Source of the DNA: Pseudomonas sp. ACN8
GTDB lineage: Bacteria; Pseudomonadota; Gammaproteobacteria; Pseudomonadales; Pseudomonadaceae
Reading direction: 5' to 3'
DNA length: 50,175 nt
Assembly (NCBI RefSeq): GCF_002303925.1
Contig: NZ_MRCS01000047.1
Location: 1 to 50,175 of the forward strand
How positions within the stretch are numbered: the stretch's first letter is position 1; every line of letters begins with the position of its first letter. The notes below the pieces were generated by a model. That model was given only the letters and a program-made list of their open reading frames with translations. It had not been told where the DNA came from and searched no databases. The translations under genes and the position numbers were made by a program. Shown piece by piece: positions 8,838-16,709 of the stretch.

Positions 8838-9953
8838 TCAGATCACGATCAGATCGGCTTGCAGGGCACCGGCCTGCTTCAGCGCTTCGAGGATCGCCAT
8901 CAGGTCACCCGGTGCCGCGCCGACCTGGTTCACCGCACGTACGATCTCGTCGAGGGTGGTGCCCGGGCCGAACTTGAACATCGGCTTGGCTTCCTGCTGT
9001 GCGTTGACCTTCGAGCGCGGTACCACCGCCGTCGTGCCATTGGACAGAGGGCCGGGTTGGCTGACGATCGGGTCTTCGGTGATGGTCACGGTCAGACTGC
9101 CGTGGGTCACGGCGGCCGGGGACACCTTGACGTTCTGGCCGATCACGATGGTGCCCGTACGGGAGTTGATGATGACTTTCGCCACCGCCTGGCCCGGATC
9201 GACTTCGAGATTTTCCAGGATCGAAAGGTAGTCGACGCGCTGGCTCGGATCGAGCGGCGCAGTGACGCGAATCGAACCGCCGTCGATGGCCTGGGCCACG
9301 CCAGGGCCGAGCATGTCGTTGATTTTGTCGACGATGCGTTTGGCGGTGGTGAAGTCGGAACGGTTGAGGTTCAGCGTCAGGCTGTTGCCCTGGTTGAAAC
9401 CGCTCGGCACCGCACGCTCCACCGACGCACCACCCGGGATGCGACCGGCCGACGGAACGTTGACGGTAATCTTCGAACCGTCTCGCCCTTCCGCATCAAA
9501 ACCGCCGACCACCAGGTTGCCCTGGGCCACCGCATAGACGTTGCCGTCGATGCCCTTGAGTGGCGTCAGCAGCAAGGTACCGCCACGCAGGCTCTTGGAG
9601 TTACCGATGGACGAAACAGTGATGTCGACCTGCTGACCCGGCTTGGCGAACGCTGGCAAATCGGCACTGATCGACACCGCCGCGACGTTCTTCAACTGCA
9701 CGTTGCCCGAGCCCGGCGGTACCTTGATGCCGAACTGCGAGAGCATGTTGTTGAAGGTCTGCAGGGTGAACGGGGTCTGCGTCGTCTGGTCGCCGGTGCC
9801 GTTAAGCCCGACCACCAGGCCGTAGCCGATCAATTGGTTGGAACGCACGCCGGAAATGCTGGCGATGTCCTTCAGGCGCTCGGCCTGCGCGTTGAACGCG
9901 GCGCACAGCATCAAGGCGGCCACCATGAGGTGTTTAAGATTCAAACTGACCAC
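8838..9953 (-). CDS. flgI: Flagellar P-ring protein FlgI
   Basis: FlgI polymerises in the periplasm around the rod within peptidoglycan. The protein starts with a Sec signal peptide (hydrophobic MVAALMLCAAFNAQA, cleavage probably after AQA), followed by the family signature ERLKDIASISGVRSNQLIGYGLVVGL. The length, up to 371 residues, is normal. The first possible start is GTG at 9953, directly after the flgH stop codon. A TTG at 9944 has a better-placed AGGTGG 5 nt upstream and may be the true start, giving a shorter signal peptide. Confidence 0.95.
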   Translation of the reverse strand: MVSLNLKHLMVAALMLCAAFNAQAERLKDIASISGVRSNQLIGYGLVVGLNGTGDQTTQTPFTLQTFNNMLSQFGIKVPPGSGNVQLKNVAAVSISADLPAFAKPGQQVDITVSSIGNSKSLRGGTLLLTPLKGIDGNVYAVAQGNLVVGGFDAEGRDGSKITVNVPSAGRIPGGASVERAVPSGFNQGNSLTLNLNRSDFTTAKRIVDKINDMLGPGVAQAIDGGSIRVTAPLDPSQRVDYLSILENLEVDPGQAVAKVIINSRTGTIVIGQNVKVSPAAVTHGSLTVTITEDPIVSQPGPLSNGTTAVVPRSKVNAQQEAKPMFKFGPGTTLDEIVRAVNQVGAAPGDLMAILEALKQAGALQADLIVI

Positions 9954-10649
9954 CTAGAAAGGGAACAGCGGGCTGAGGAAGAAGCGGTCGAACCAGCCTG
10001 GCTGACTCGCATCGGCAAACGAACCGGTGCCCGAGTAGGTGATGCGCGCATCGGCGACACGGGTCGACGGCACGGTGTTATCGGTGGCGATGTCATCGGC
10101 GCGAACCAGGCCGGCAATCCGCACCAGCTCATCGCCGGTGTTGAGGGTCATCCACTTCTCGCCGCGAACCGCGATGATGCCGTTGGGCAACACATCGGCG
10201 ACGGTGACCGTGATCGAGCCGGTCAGGGTGTTGCCCTGCGCCGCCTTGCTGTCCCCCTTGGTCGCGCGGTCACCTTCGTAACTGGCACTCAGGCTGAGGT
10301 CGCCATCGCCGAACGGGTTGTTGGTGGTGGCGCTGCTGCCGAACAGCGAACTCAGGCCGATGTTGGCCTTGCTGTTCTTGCCAATTTGCGAATTGGCGTT
10401 TTTGCTGGCCTGGGTCCTTTCGTTCAGGGTGATGGTGATGATGTCACCGACCCGGAACGCCTTGCGGTCGCTGTAGAGGTTCTGTTCGAAACCGGCCTGA
10501 TAGATCGAGCCATTGTTCGCCGCCGCCGGCAACGGCGTGCGCGGCAACACCGGGGCGTAGTAAGGGTCATTGGGCTTGGGCGTCGCAGGCACGCAACCTG
10601 CGAGCGCGGCGATCCCACTCAGTGCCAGAACAGATACATAGCGATTCAT
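9954..10649 (-). CDS. flgH: Flagellar L-ring lipoprotein FlgH
   Basis: FlgH forms the outer-membrane L ring. The 231-residue product has a lipoprotein signal peptide ending in the lipobox LAGC, with Cys19 as the lipidation site. The conserved FRVGDIITITLNERTQASK segment follows, and the C-terminus matches the family with RFFLSPLFPF. An AGGTAGGG ribosome site precedes the ATG. It is 52 nt downstream of flgG and directly abuts flgI. Confidence 0.96.
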   Translation of the reverse strand: MNRYVSVLALSGIAALAGCVPATPKPNDPYYAPVLPRTPLPAAANNGSIYQAGFEQNLYSDRKAFRVGDIITITLNERTQASKNANSQIGKNSKANIGLSSLFGSSATTNNPFGDGDLSLSASYEGDRATKGDSKAAQGNTLTGSITVTVADVLPNGIIAVRGEKWMTLNTGDELVRIAGLVRADDIATDNTVPSTRVADARITYSGTGSFADASQPGWFDRFFLSPLFPF

Positions 10650-10701
10650 GACCCTACCTCACGGTGTTGCAGGCGGCCCAATGGCCGCCACATAGACTTG
10701 A

Positions 10702-11487
10702 TTACAGATTCTGCGTTACGAACGAGAGCATCTGGTCGGCAGTGGAGATCACCTTGGAGTTCATCTCGTAGGCGCGCTGAGTGGTGATCATGTTGACCAT
10801 CTCCTCAACGGTGCTGACGTTGGACGTTTCCAGGGTGTTCTGCAGCGTGGTGCCGAAACCGGCCAGGCCCGGGGTGCCGACTTGCGGCGCGCCACTGGCG
10901 GCGGTTTCCAGGAACAGGTTGTTGCCCACCGCTTGCAGGCCGGCCGGGTTGATGAAGTCGGCGGTTTGCAGGTTGCCGATCACCTGGGCAGCCGGGTTGC
11001 CGGCAACGGTGATGGACACGGTGCCGTCGCGGCCGACCGTGAAGGTCTGCGCTTCGTTCGGAATGACAATCGCCGGCTCCAGGGCAAAGCCGCTGGCGTT
11101 CACGATCTGACCGTTGGAGTCCAGGTGGAACGTACCGTCACGGGTGTAGGACGTGGTGCCGTCCGGTTGCAGGATCTGGAAGAACCCGCGACCGTCGATG
11201 GCCATGTCCAGTGGCTGCTCGGTGGTTTGCAGGCTGCCGGCGGTGAAGTTTTTCTGGGTGCCGACGATGCGCACACCGGTACCCAGTTGCAGACCCGACG
11301 GCAGTTCGCTGTCCTGGGTCGACTGGGCGCCTGGCTGGCGTTTGATCTGGTAGAGCAAGTCCTGGAACTCGGCGCGGTCACGTTTGAAACCCGTGGTCGA
11401 CACGTTGGCCAGGTTGTTGGAAATGGTGGTCAGGTTGGTGTCCTGGGCGGACAGACCTGTCTTGGCAACCCATAGAGCCGGAAGCAT
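10702..11487 (-). CDS. flgG: Flagellar distal rod protein FlgG
   Basis: FlgG builds the distal rod. The 261-residue sequence has the axial-protein N-terminal signature (residues 1-40, with TTISNNLANVSTTGFKRDRAEFQDLLYQ) and the C-terminal EEMVNMITTQRAYEMNSKVISTADQMLSFVTQNL. The length equals the family norm of about 260. A GAGGAG ribosome site lies 7 nt before the ATG. It is 45 nt downstream of flgF. Confidence 0.97.
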   Translation of the reverse strand: MLPALWVAKTGLSAQDTNLTTISNNLANVSTTGFKRDRAEFQDLLYQIKRQPGAQSTQDSELPSGLQLGTGVRIVGTQKNFTAGSLQTTEQPLDMAIDGRGFFQILQPDGTTSYTRDGTFHLDSNGQIVNASGFALEPAIVIPNEAQTFTVGRDGTVSITVAGNPAAQVIGNLQTADFINPAGLQAVGNNLFLETAASGAPQVGTPGLAGFGTTLQNTLETSNVSTVEEMVNMITTQRAYEMNSKVISTADQMLSFVTQNL

Positions 11488-11532
11488 TCGATTCTCCTCG
11501 TGCGCCTGTTTTACGGCGCGACGTTCTGGTAA

Positions 11533-12273
11533 TTAGCTGATCTGCAAGACCCGAGCCATGGCCTGGTCATCGTCTTTGGCGGTGTTCATCATCTTGATGT
11601 GCAGTTCGAACTGCTTGGCCAAGGCCAGTACCGAGGTCATCTCTTCCACGGCATTGACGTTGCTCGACTCGAGGAACCCGGACACCAGCTTGACGTTGGC
11701 ATCGGCCTGCGCAGGCGCGCCGTCCTTGGTGTGGATCGAACCATCCAGGCCCTTGCTCATGTTCTTGAGGTCCGGGTTGACCAGTTTGATGCGGTCGACT
11801 TCAGCCATCACCCGAGGACCTTCACCCATCGCGCGGATGCTGATGGTGCCGTCCTCGCCAACTTCGATCTGCTGCTCGGGCGGCACGGCAATCGGCCCGC
11901 CATTGCCCATGACCGGCATGCCATTGCCGGCGCGCAGCACGCCCAGGGCGTCAACGTTCAGGCTGCCGGTGCGCACGTAGCTTTCACCGCCATCGGGCGT
12001 CTGCACGGCAATCCAGCCGTTGCCTTGCACGGCAACGTCGAGGTCGCGACCGGTTTCCACCAGTGAACCCGGGGAGAAATCCGTGCCCGGGCGTTCGGAC
12101 ATGGCAAACGCACGCGCCGGAAAGCTGTCACCGAACACCGGCATCGAGCGGGCTTGCTCCAGGTCTTTCTGGAAACCATTGGTGGAGATGTTCGCGAGGT
12201 TGTTGGCATGAGCCTTTTGCGCCAGTGCATTCTGGCTGGCGCCGGTCATTGCCACATAAAGGTACTTGTCCAC
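11533..12273 (-). CDS. flgF: Flagellar proximal rod protein FlgF
   Basis: FlgF is a rod protein, here 246 residues when started at the GTG at 12273. That start gives the family N-terminus VDKYLYVAMTGASQN and has AGAGGAAC just upstream. The open frame continues upstream to 12414, but the extra residues are unlike FlgF and would cover the sigma54-type promoter at 12330-12346. The C-terminus shows VEEMTSVLALAKQFELHIKMM, typical of axial proteins. It is the first gene of the flgFGHIJKL unit. flgBCDE, often immediately upstream in related genomes, is not present; napC lies there instead. Confidence 0.95.
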   Translation of the reverse strand: MDKYLYVAMTGASQNALAQKAHANNLANISTNGFQKDLEQARSMPVFGDSFPARAFAMSERPGTDFSPGSLVETGRDLDVAVQGNGWIAVQTPDGGESYVRTGSLNVDALGVLRAGNGMPVMGNGGPIAVPPEQQIEVGEDGTISIRAMGEGPRVMAEVDRIKLVNPDLKNMSKGLDGSIHTKDGAPAQADANVKLVSGFLESSNVNAVEEMTSVLALAKQFELHIKMMNTAKDDDQAMARVLQIS

Positions 12274-12329
12274 AATTGTTCCTCTGCCTGCCGGACGTTT
12301 GCCGCCCACTGCTGTGTTGCGCAGGCTGT

Positions 12330-12346
12330 AGCAATTTGCAGACCAA
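12330..12346 (-). promoter_or_regulatory. Candidate sigma54 (-24/-12) promoter of the flgF operon
   Basis: On the minus strand the motif reads TTGGTCTGCAAATTGCT. It has GG and GC exactly ten bases apart and matches the sigma54 consensus TTGGCACG-N4-TTGCW at the TTGG and TTGCT ends. The predicted transcript would start near 12319, about 45 nt before the flgF GTG. In P. aeruginosa the flgFGHIJKL unit belongs to the RpoN/FleR-dependent class, which agrees. Confidence 0.65.
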
Positions 12347-12476
12347 CTTGCGCGCAGCGGCTCGAACCCCCTTGAAACCGGGGGTTGGAGGCTGACTGGA
12401 AGGGAAACGAACAATCGATCGAAGACGAAAAACCGGCGCGATTATGCCGCTTGACGGCAACGCCGTGAAAAGCCGG

Positions 12477-13073
12477 CTACCAGCCTTTCACGCCGCTCAT
12501 GTCGGGCAGTTTGTGGGCAATGCCTTTATGGCAGTCGATACAGGTGGCCTGGCCGCTGGCCAATGAGGTGGAGTGCATGTTGGCGGCGCGTTTGCCCTGG
12601 CGGGTGAAGTCCATGAACTCGAAGTTGTGGCAGTTGCGACACTCCCGGGAATCGTTGGCCTTGAGCCTCGCCCACTCGTGCTCGGCCAGCTCCCGGCGCA
12701 TGCCCAGAAACTTGTCCCGGGTACTGATGGTGCCGAACAGCTTGCCCCAGACCTCCTTGGAGGCCTGCATCTTGCGCGCGATCTTGTGCGTCCACTCGTG
12801 GGGGACGTGACAGTCCGGGCACGTGGCGCGCACGCCCGAGCGGTTGGTGTAGTGAATGGTTTCCTGCAACTCGACAAACACGTTGTCGCGCATTTCATGG
12901 CAGGACGTGCAGAACTTCTCGGTGTTGGTCGCTTCCAGCGCGGTGTTGAACCCACCCCAGAAAATCACCCCGGCGATAAACCCGCCCAGGGTCAGGAAGC
13001 CCAGGCTGTAATGCACGCTGGGCCGACGCAGCACACCCCAATAATCCTTGAGCAAGGCAAGCAAAGATTTCAT
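12477..13073 (-). CDS. napC: NapC/NirT tetraheme c-type cytochrome
   Basis: NapC oxidises membrane quinol and passes electrons to NapB/NapA. The 198-residue protein has one N-terminal membrane anchor (about residues 22-44) and four CXXCH haem sites: CTSCH 55-59, CPDCH 85-89, CRNCH 145-149 and CIDCH 178-182. It is the last gene of napEDABC, 9 nt after napB. No convincing T-tailed terminator follows, and the flgF promoter region begins shortly afterwards. Confidence 0.96.
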   Translation of the reverse strand: MKSLLALLKDYWGVLRRPSVHYSLGFLTLGGFIAGVIFWGGFNTALEATNTEKFCTSCHEMRDNVFVELQETIHYTNRSGVRATCPDCHVPHEWTHKIARKMQASKEVWGKLFGTISTRDKFLGMRRELAEHEWARLKANDSRECRNCHNFEFMDFTRQGKRAANMHSTSLASGQATCIDCHKGIAHKLPDMSGVKGW

Positions 13074-13082
13074 GGCCTCTCC

Positions 13083-13574
13083 TCAAGGTTTCGGCTGGCG
13101 GTTGATTTCGTCTTGCAAGACCTGGTCGATGTTCTTGAAGCTGTTGTTCACCAGTGGCTTCACATCTTTTTGCGGCACATGACACTGGTTACAGAAGTAG
13201 CGACGCGGCGACACCGCCGCCAATGCCTGGCCGTCGCGGTCCATGTAGTGCGTGATACTGATCATCGGCGCCTGGGCGCGCGCGCTGTTGCCACGACTGT
13301 GGCAGGTCAGGCACTTGTTGCTGTTCATGTCGATGCCATAGCCGCGAATGCTGTGGGGAATGGTCGGCGGTTGCTCGGGATAATTACGTTCACGCTTGAG
13401 GTCCTTGTTCTCGTCTTCCGCGAGGGGTGGAGCGGGCAACTCCTGAGTCAAGGTCCCGCCGACCCGTCGACCATCGGGTGCCGGCGCATCCAGTGGGTAA
13501 CCGGGTTCTGCCGCAAATGCCACGGGCAGCCACACCAGCAGAGCGGCAAGCAGGGACAGCGAACGATAGTTCAT
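13083..13574 (-). CDS. napB: Periplasmic nitrate reductase diheme subunit NapB
   Basis: NapB is the small electron-transfer subunit bound to NapA in the periplasm. It has a Sec signal peptide (about residues 1-21, ending AFA) and two haem sites, CLTCH 88-92 and CNQCH 128-132. The 163-residue length is normal. It lies 11 nt downstream of napA and 9 nt upstream of napC. Confidence 0.96.
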   Translation of the reverse strand: MNYRSLSLLAALLVWLPVAFAAEPGYPLDAPAPDGRRVGGTLTQELPAPPLAEDENKDLKRERNYPEQPPTIPHSIRGYGIDMNSNKCLTCHSRGNSARAQAPMISITHYMDRDGQALAAVSPRRYFCNQCHVPQKDVKPLVNNSFKNIDQVLQDEINRQPKP

Positions 13575-13585
13575 GAAAGCGCTCC

Positions 13586-16090
13586 TTATGCCGTCTTGAT
13601 CAACTCAATCCTGATCGCGCATTTTTTGTAATCGGTCTGCTTGGAGATGGGGTCCGTTGCATCGAGCGTGACTTTGTTGATCAGCCTGTTGGCATCGAAA
13701 AACGGCACGAACACCAGGCCTTGAGGCGGTTTGTTGCGTCCACGGGTTTCAATTCGGGCGCGCATTTCGCCACGCCGGCTGATCAGCTTCACTTCGCTGC
13801 CACGCCTGGCATTCAAGGCCTTGGCGTCGGCCGGATGCATGTAGACCAGCGCATCGGGGACCGCTTTATAGAGTTCTTCGACACGTTGGGTCATGGTCCC
13901 GGTGTGCCAGTGTTCAAGCACCCGCCCGGTGCTCAACCAGAACGGGAAGTCCGCGTCCGGGGCTTCCGCAGGTGGCTCGTAGGGGAGCGCGAAGATGATT
14001 GCCTTCTTGTCGGGGTAGCCATAGAACTGCACACCACTGCCCTTCTCGACATAGGGGTCGTAACCTTCGCGGAAGCGCCACAGCGTTTCCTTGCCTTCGA
14101 CGACGGGCCAGCGCAAGCCGCGTTCGGAGTGATAGCGATCAAAGGGCGCCAGGTCATGTCCATGCCCCCGGCCGAACTGGGCATATTCTTCGAACAAGCC
14201 TTTTTGCAGGTAGAAACCGAAATCCCGGGCCTCGTCGTTCTGATAGCCCTCAGCCAGTTGCTCAGCCGGGAACTGATCGACCTGGCCATTCTTGAACAAC
14301 ACCTCATACAGGGTCTTGCCCTTGTACTGCGGTGAACTCTCCAACAATTGCGCCGGCCAGACTTCGTCGGTTTTAAAGCGCTTGGAAAATTCGACCAGTT
14401 GCCAGAGGTCCGACTTGGCGTCACCCGGCGCCGAAACCAGTTGGTGCCAGAACTGCGTACGTCGCTCCGCGTTGCCGTAAGCGCCCTCTTTCTCGACCCA
14501 CATGGCCGTGGGCAAAATCAGATCCGCCGCCTGCGCCGAGACCGTGGGATACACATCCGAGACCACCACGAAGTTCTCGGGATTGCGCCAACCCGGCAAC
14601 ACTTCCTGCATGATGTTCGGCCCGGCCTGCATGTTGTTGCTGGCCATCGTCCAATACACATTGAGCACGCCGTCCTTGAGCATGCGGCTCTGCTGCACGG
14701 CATGGAACCCGACCTTTTCCTTGATGGTGCCCGCCGGCAGTTTCCAGATTTTTTCCGCCGTGGCGCGATGCTTCGGATTGGTCACCACCAGATCGGCCGG
14801 CAGACGATGGGAGAACGTGCCCACTTCCCGCGCCGTTCCGCAGGCCGAAGGCTGGCCTGTCAGGGAGAAAGGGCTGTTGCCCGGCTCGCTGATTTTCCCG
14901 GTCAGCAGGTGGATGTTGTAGATCAGGTTGTTGGCCCACACGCCCCGGGTGTGCTGGTTGAAGCCCATGGTCCAGAACGAAACCACCTTGCGCTTGGGGT
15001 CGGCGTACAGTTCGGCCAGTGCCTTGAGGCGCTCGGCCGGCACTCCGGTTTCCTTCGCGGTGCGTTCCAGGGTGTAGGGTTTGACGAAGGCGGCGAATTG
15101 CTCGAAGTCGATGTCGGTCCAGGTATTCGCCTTGTTGGCATTCTTGGCCTTCATCTCCAGCGGATTATCGGCACGCAAACCGTAGCCAATGTCATCCGTG
15201 CCTTTGGCGAACTTGGTGTGTTTGCTGACGAAATCCTTGTTGACCGAACCGCTTTCAATGATGTGGTTGGCGATGTAGTTGAGAATCAGCAAGTCAGTCT
15301 GCGGCTTGAACACCATCGGAATGTCGGCCAGTTCAAAACTGCGATGTTCGAACGTAGAGAGCACGGCCACTTTCACATTCGGCTGGCTTAAACGACGATC
15401 AGTCACCCGACTCCAGAGAATCGGGTGCATTTCCGCCATGTTTGAACCCCACAGGACGAATGCATCGGTGACTTCGATATCGTCATAACAGCCCATCGGC
15501 TCATCGATACCGAACGTGCGCATGAACCCCATGACCGCCGAGGCCATGCAATGGCGTGCATTGGGGTCGATGTTGTTCGAGCGGAATCCCGCCTTCATCA
15601 ATTTGTTGGCCGCGTACCCTTCCCAGATCGTCCACTGGCCGGAACCGAACATGGCGATGGATTCCCCGCCCTTGTTCTTCAGCGCTTCCTTGTACTTCAA
15701 CTCCATCACATCGAAGGCCTGTTTCCAGGACACCGGGTGAAACTCGCCCTGTTTGTCATATTGCCCATTGGTCATGCGCAACAGCGGCTGAGTCAGCCGA
15801 TCAACGCCGTACATGATCTTGGATAAAAAGTAGCCTTTGACGCAGTTCAAACCGCGATTGACCTCGGCTTTTACATCGCCGTGAGTTGCAACTACGCGGT
15901 TGTCCTTGGTCGCCACCATGACACTGCAACCGGTACCGCAAAAACGACAGGGCGCCTTGTTCCAGTTCAGGGAAACCATGTCCTGCTCGGTAATCAGATT
16001 GCTGGCCGAGGTAAACACCGGGAGACCCGCAGCCGCTGCCGCGATTCCGGCAGCCTGGGCTTTGACAAACTCTCGCCGAGTCATAGGCAT
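13586..16090 (-). CDS. napA: Periplasmic nitrate reductase catalytic subunit NapA
   Basis: NapA reduces nitrate to nitrite at a bis-MGD molybdenum site. It has a Tat signal (TRREFVKAQAAG, then a hydrophobic Ala stretch) and a 4Fe-4S cluster from Cys48, Cys51, Cys55 and Cys83 (CRFCGTGC ... NCVKG). The likely Mo-ligating Cys181 lies in NARHCMASAV. The length of 834 matches the family. ATG at 16090 and ATG at 16084 (two codons later) are both possible starts. The second overlaps the napD stop as ATGA, suggesting translational coupling. Confidence 0.97.
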   Translation of the reverse strand: MPMTRREFVKAQAAGIAAAAAGLPVFTSASNLITEQDMVSLNWNKAPCRFCGTGCSVMVATKDNRVVATHGDVKAEVNRGLNCVKGYFLSKIMYGVDRLTQPLLRMTNGQYDKQGEFHPVSWKQAFDVMELKYKEALKNKGGESIAMFGSGQWTIWEGYAANKLMKAGFRSNNIDPNARHCMASAVMGFMRTFGIDEPMGCYDDIEVTDAFVLWGSNMAEMHPILWSRVTDRRLSQPNVKVAVLSTFEHRSFELADIPMVFKPQTDLLILNYIANHIIESGSVNKDFVSKHTKFAKGTDDIGYGLRADNPLEMKAKNANKANTWTDIDFEQFAAFVKPYTLERTAKETGVPAERLKALAELYADPKRKVVSFWTMGFNQHTRGVWANNLIYNIHLLTGKISEPGNSPFSLTGQPSACGTAREVGTFSHRLPADLVVTNPKHRATAEKIWKLPAGTIKEKVGFHAVQQSRMLKDGVLNVYWTMASNNMQAGPNIMQEVLPGWRNPENFVVVSDVYPTVSAQAADLILPTAMWVEKEGAYGNAERRTQFWHQLVSAPGDAKSDLWQLVEFSKRFKTDEVWPAQLLESSPQYKGKTLYEVLFKNGQVDQFPAEQLAEGYQNDEARDFGFYLQKGLFEEYAQFGRGHGHDLAPFDRYHSERGLRWPVVEGKETLWRFREGYDPYVEKGSGVQFYGYPDKKAIIFALPYEPPAEAPDADFPFWLSTGRVLEHWHTGTMTQRVEELYKAVPDALVYMHPADAKALNARRGSEVKLISRRGEMRARIETRGRNKPPQGLVFVPFFDANRLINKVTLDATDPISKQTDYKKCAIRIELIKTA

Positions 16091-16347
16091 GTGTTTTCTC
16101 CCGTCATATCGAGAATCTCGTGATAAACCAGAGCGGCATTGAGCACACCCGGCAAGCGATTGATCTGATCGATTCGCTGAAGAATCTGGCTTTCATGCTC
16201 GGTTTCCAGCACAACCACCAATTTGCCGGCGGGGCTTTCCTGATGAAGCTCAACGCCCGTGAGCAAACGCAGATTGGCTTTCACCGCCTCGAACAAGGCA
16301 GGACGGGCATGTACTACCAGGCTGGCAATGTGCAGCGTCTTTTCCAC
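16081..16347 (-). CDS. napD: NapD, Tat signal-binding chaperone for NapA
   Basis: NapD binds the Tat signal peptide of NapA and holds back export until the cofactor is inserted. The GTG at 16347 is chosen because AGGGAG lies 8 nt upstream and it gives an 88-residue protein with the family pattern: VEKTLHIASLVVHARP at the start and SPAGKLVVVLETEHE in the middle. The frame stays open to 16449, but that extension has no family resemblance. Its stop codon overlaps the napA start region. Confidence 0.93.
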   Translation of the reverse strand: MEKTLHIASLVVHARPALFEAVKANLRLLTGVELHQESPAGKLVVVLETEHESQILQRIDQINRLPGVLNAALVYHEILDMTGENTCL

Positions 16348-16384
16348 GACCCGTACTCCCTGCTGAATTAGCGATGAATGTCGA

Positions 16385-16552
16385 TCAGTTGGGAGGCCCT
16401 GGCGGACCGAGGAGCATTTGTAGAAACCACACAAAAAAACCGTAACCACCGACTATCGCCACCGATAACAGTGGAAACAGAACAATGATCAGGAAATAGA
16501 ACAGGCGAGTTTCTTTGCGAACTCGCCGGGTGGAGTCATCCATTGATGGCAT
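16385..16552 (-). CDS. napE: NapE, small membrane protein of the nap operon
   Basis: A 55-residue protein with one membrane helix (about residues 18-43, with FYFLIIVLFPLLSVAIVGGYGF) after a charged N-terminus containing RRVRKETRLF, as in NapE proteins. Its exact role is not established. The start at 16552 is set by an AGGAG 8 nt upstream; an upstream in-frame ATG at 16570 lacks a ribosome site. It heads the operon, with napD following after 37 nt. There is no napF between napE and napD, unlike P. aeruginosa. Confidence 0.9.
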   Translation of the reverse strand: MPSMDDSTRRVRKETRLFYFLIIVLFPLLSVAIVGGYGFFVWFLQMLLGPPGPPN

Positions 16553-16609
16553 GGTCAGCGCTCCTGCCAAACTTTGAGAAGAGCCTAGATGGCTTCCTCT
16601 GTAAGTTCC

Positions 16610-16623
16610 ATGATTCAGGTCAA
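16610..16623 (-). promoter_or_regulatory. Candidate ANR/FNR box upstream of napE
   Basis: The plus strand reads ATGATTCAGGTCAA, eight of ten fixed bases of TTGAT-N4-ATCAA, centred about 64 nt before the napE ATG. This position would suit oxygen-responsive ANR activation of nap. No strong -10 hexamer was found at the distance expected for a class II site, so the assignment is tentative. Confidence 0.45.
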
Positions 16624-16709
16624 TAGCAGAGGTTTTAGCGTTTTAAATGCAAACTTGAAGCGCTGGATAAATATTTACATCCGATAATAATTCTTGCCTG
16701 GTCGAGTCA

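Noticed and set aside
8859..10787. 642-residue plus-strand frame
   Set aside because: It runs antisense across flgI, flgH and flgG, which have unmistakable family sequence; no ribosome site or motif.
12450..12476. Terminator after napC
   Set aside because: Only a 5-bp ACGGC/GCCGT stem with no T-run on the minus strand, too weak to call.
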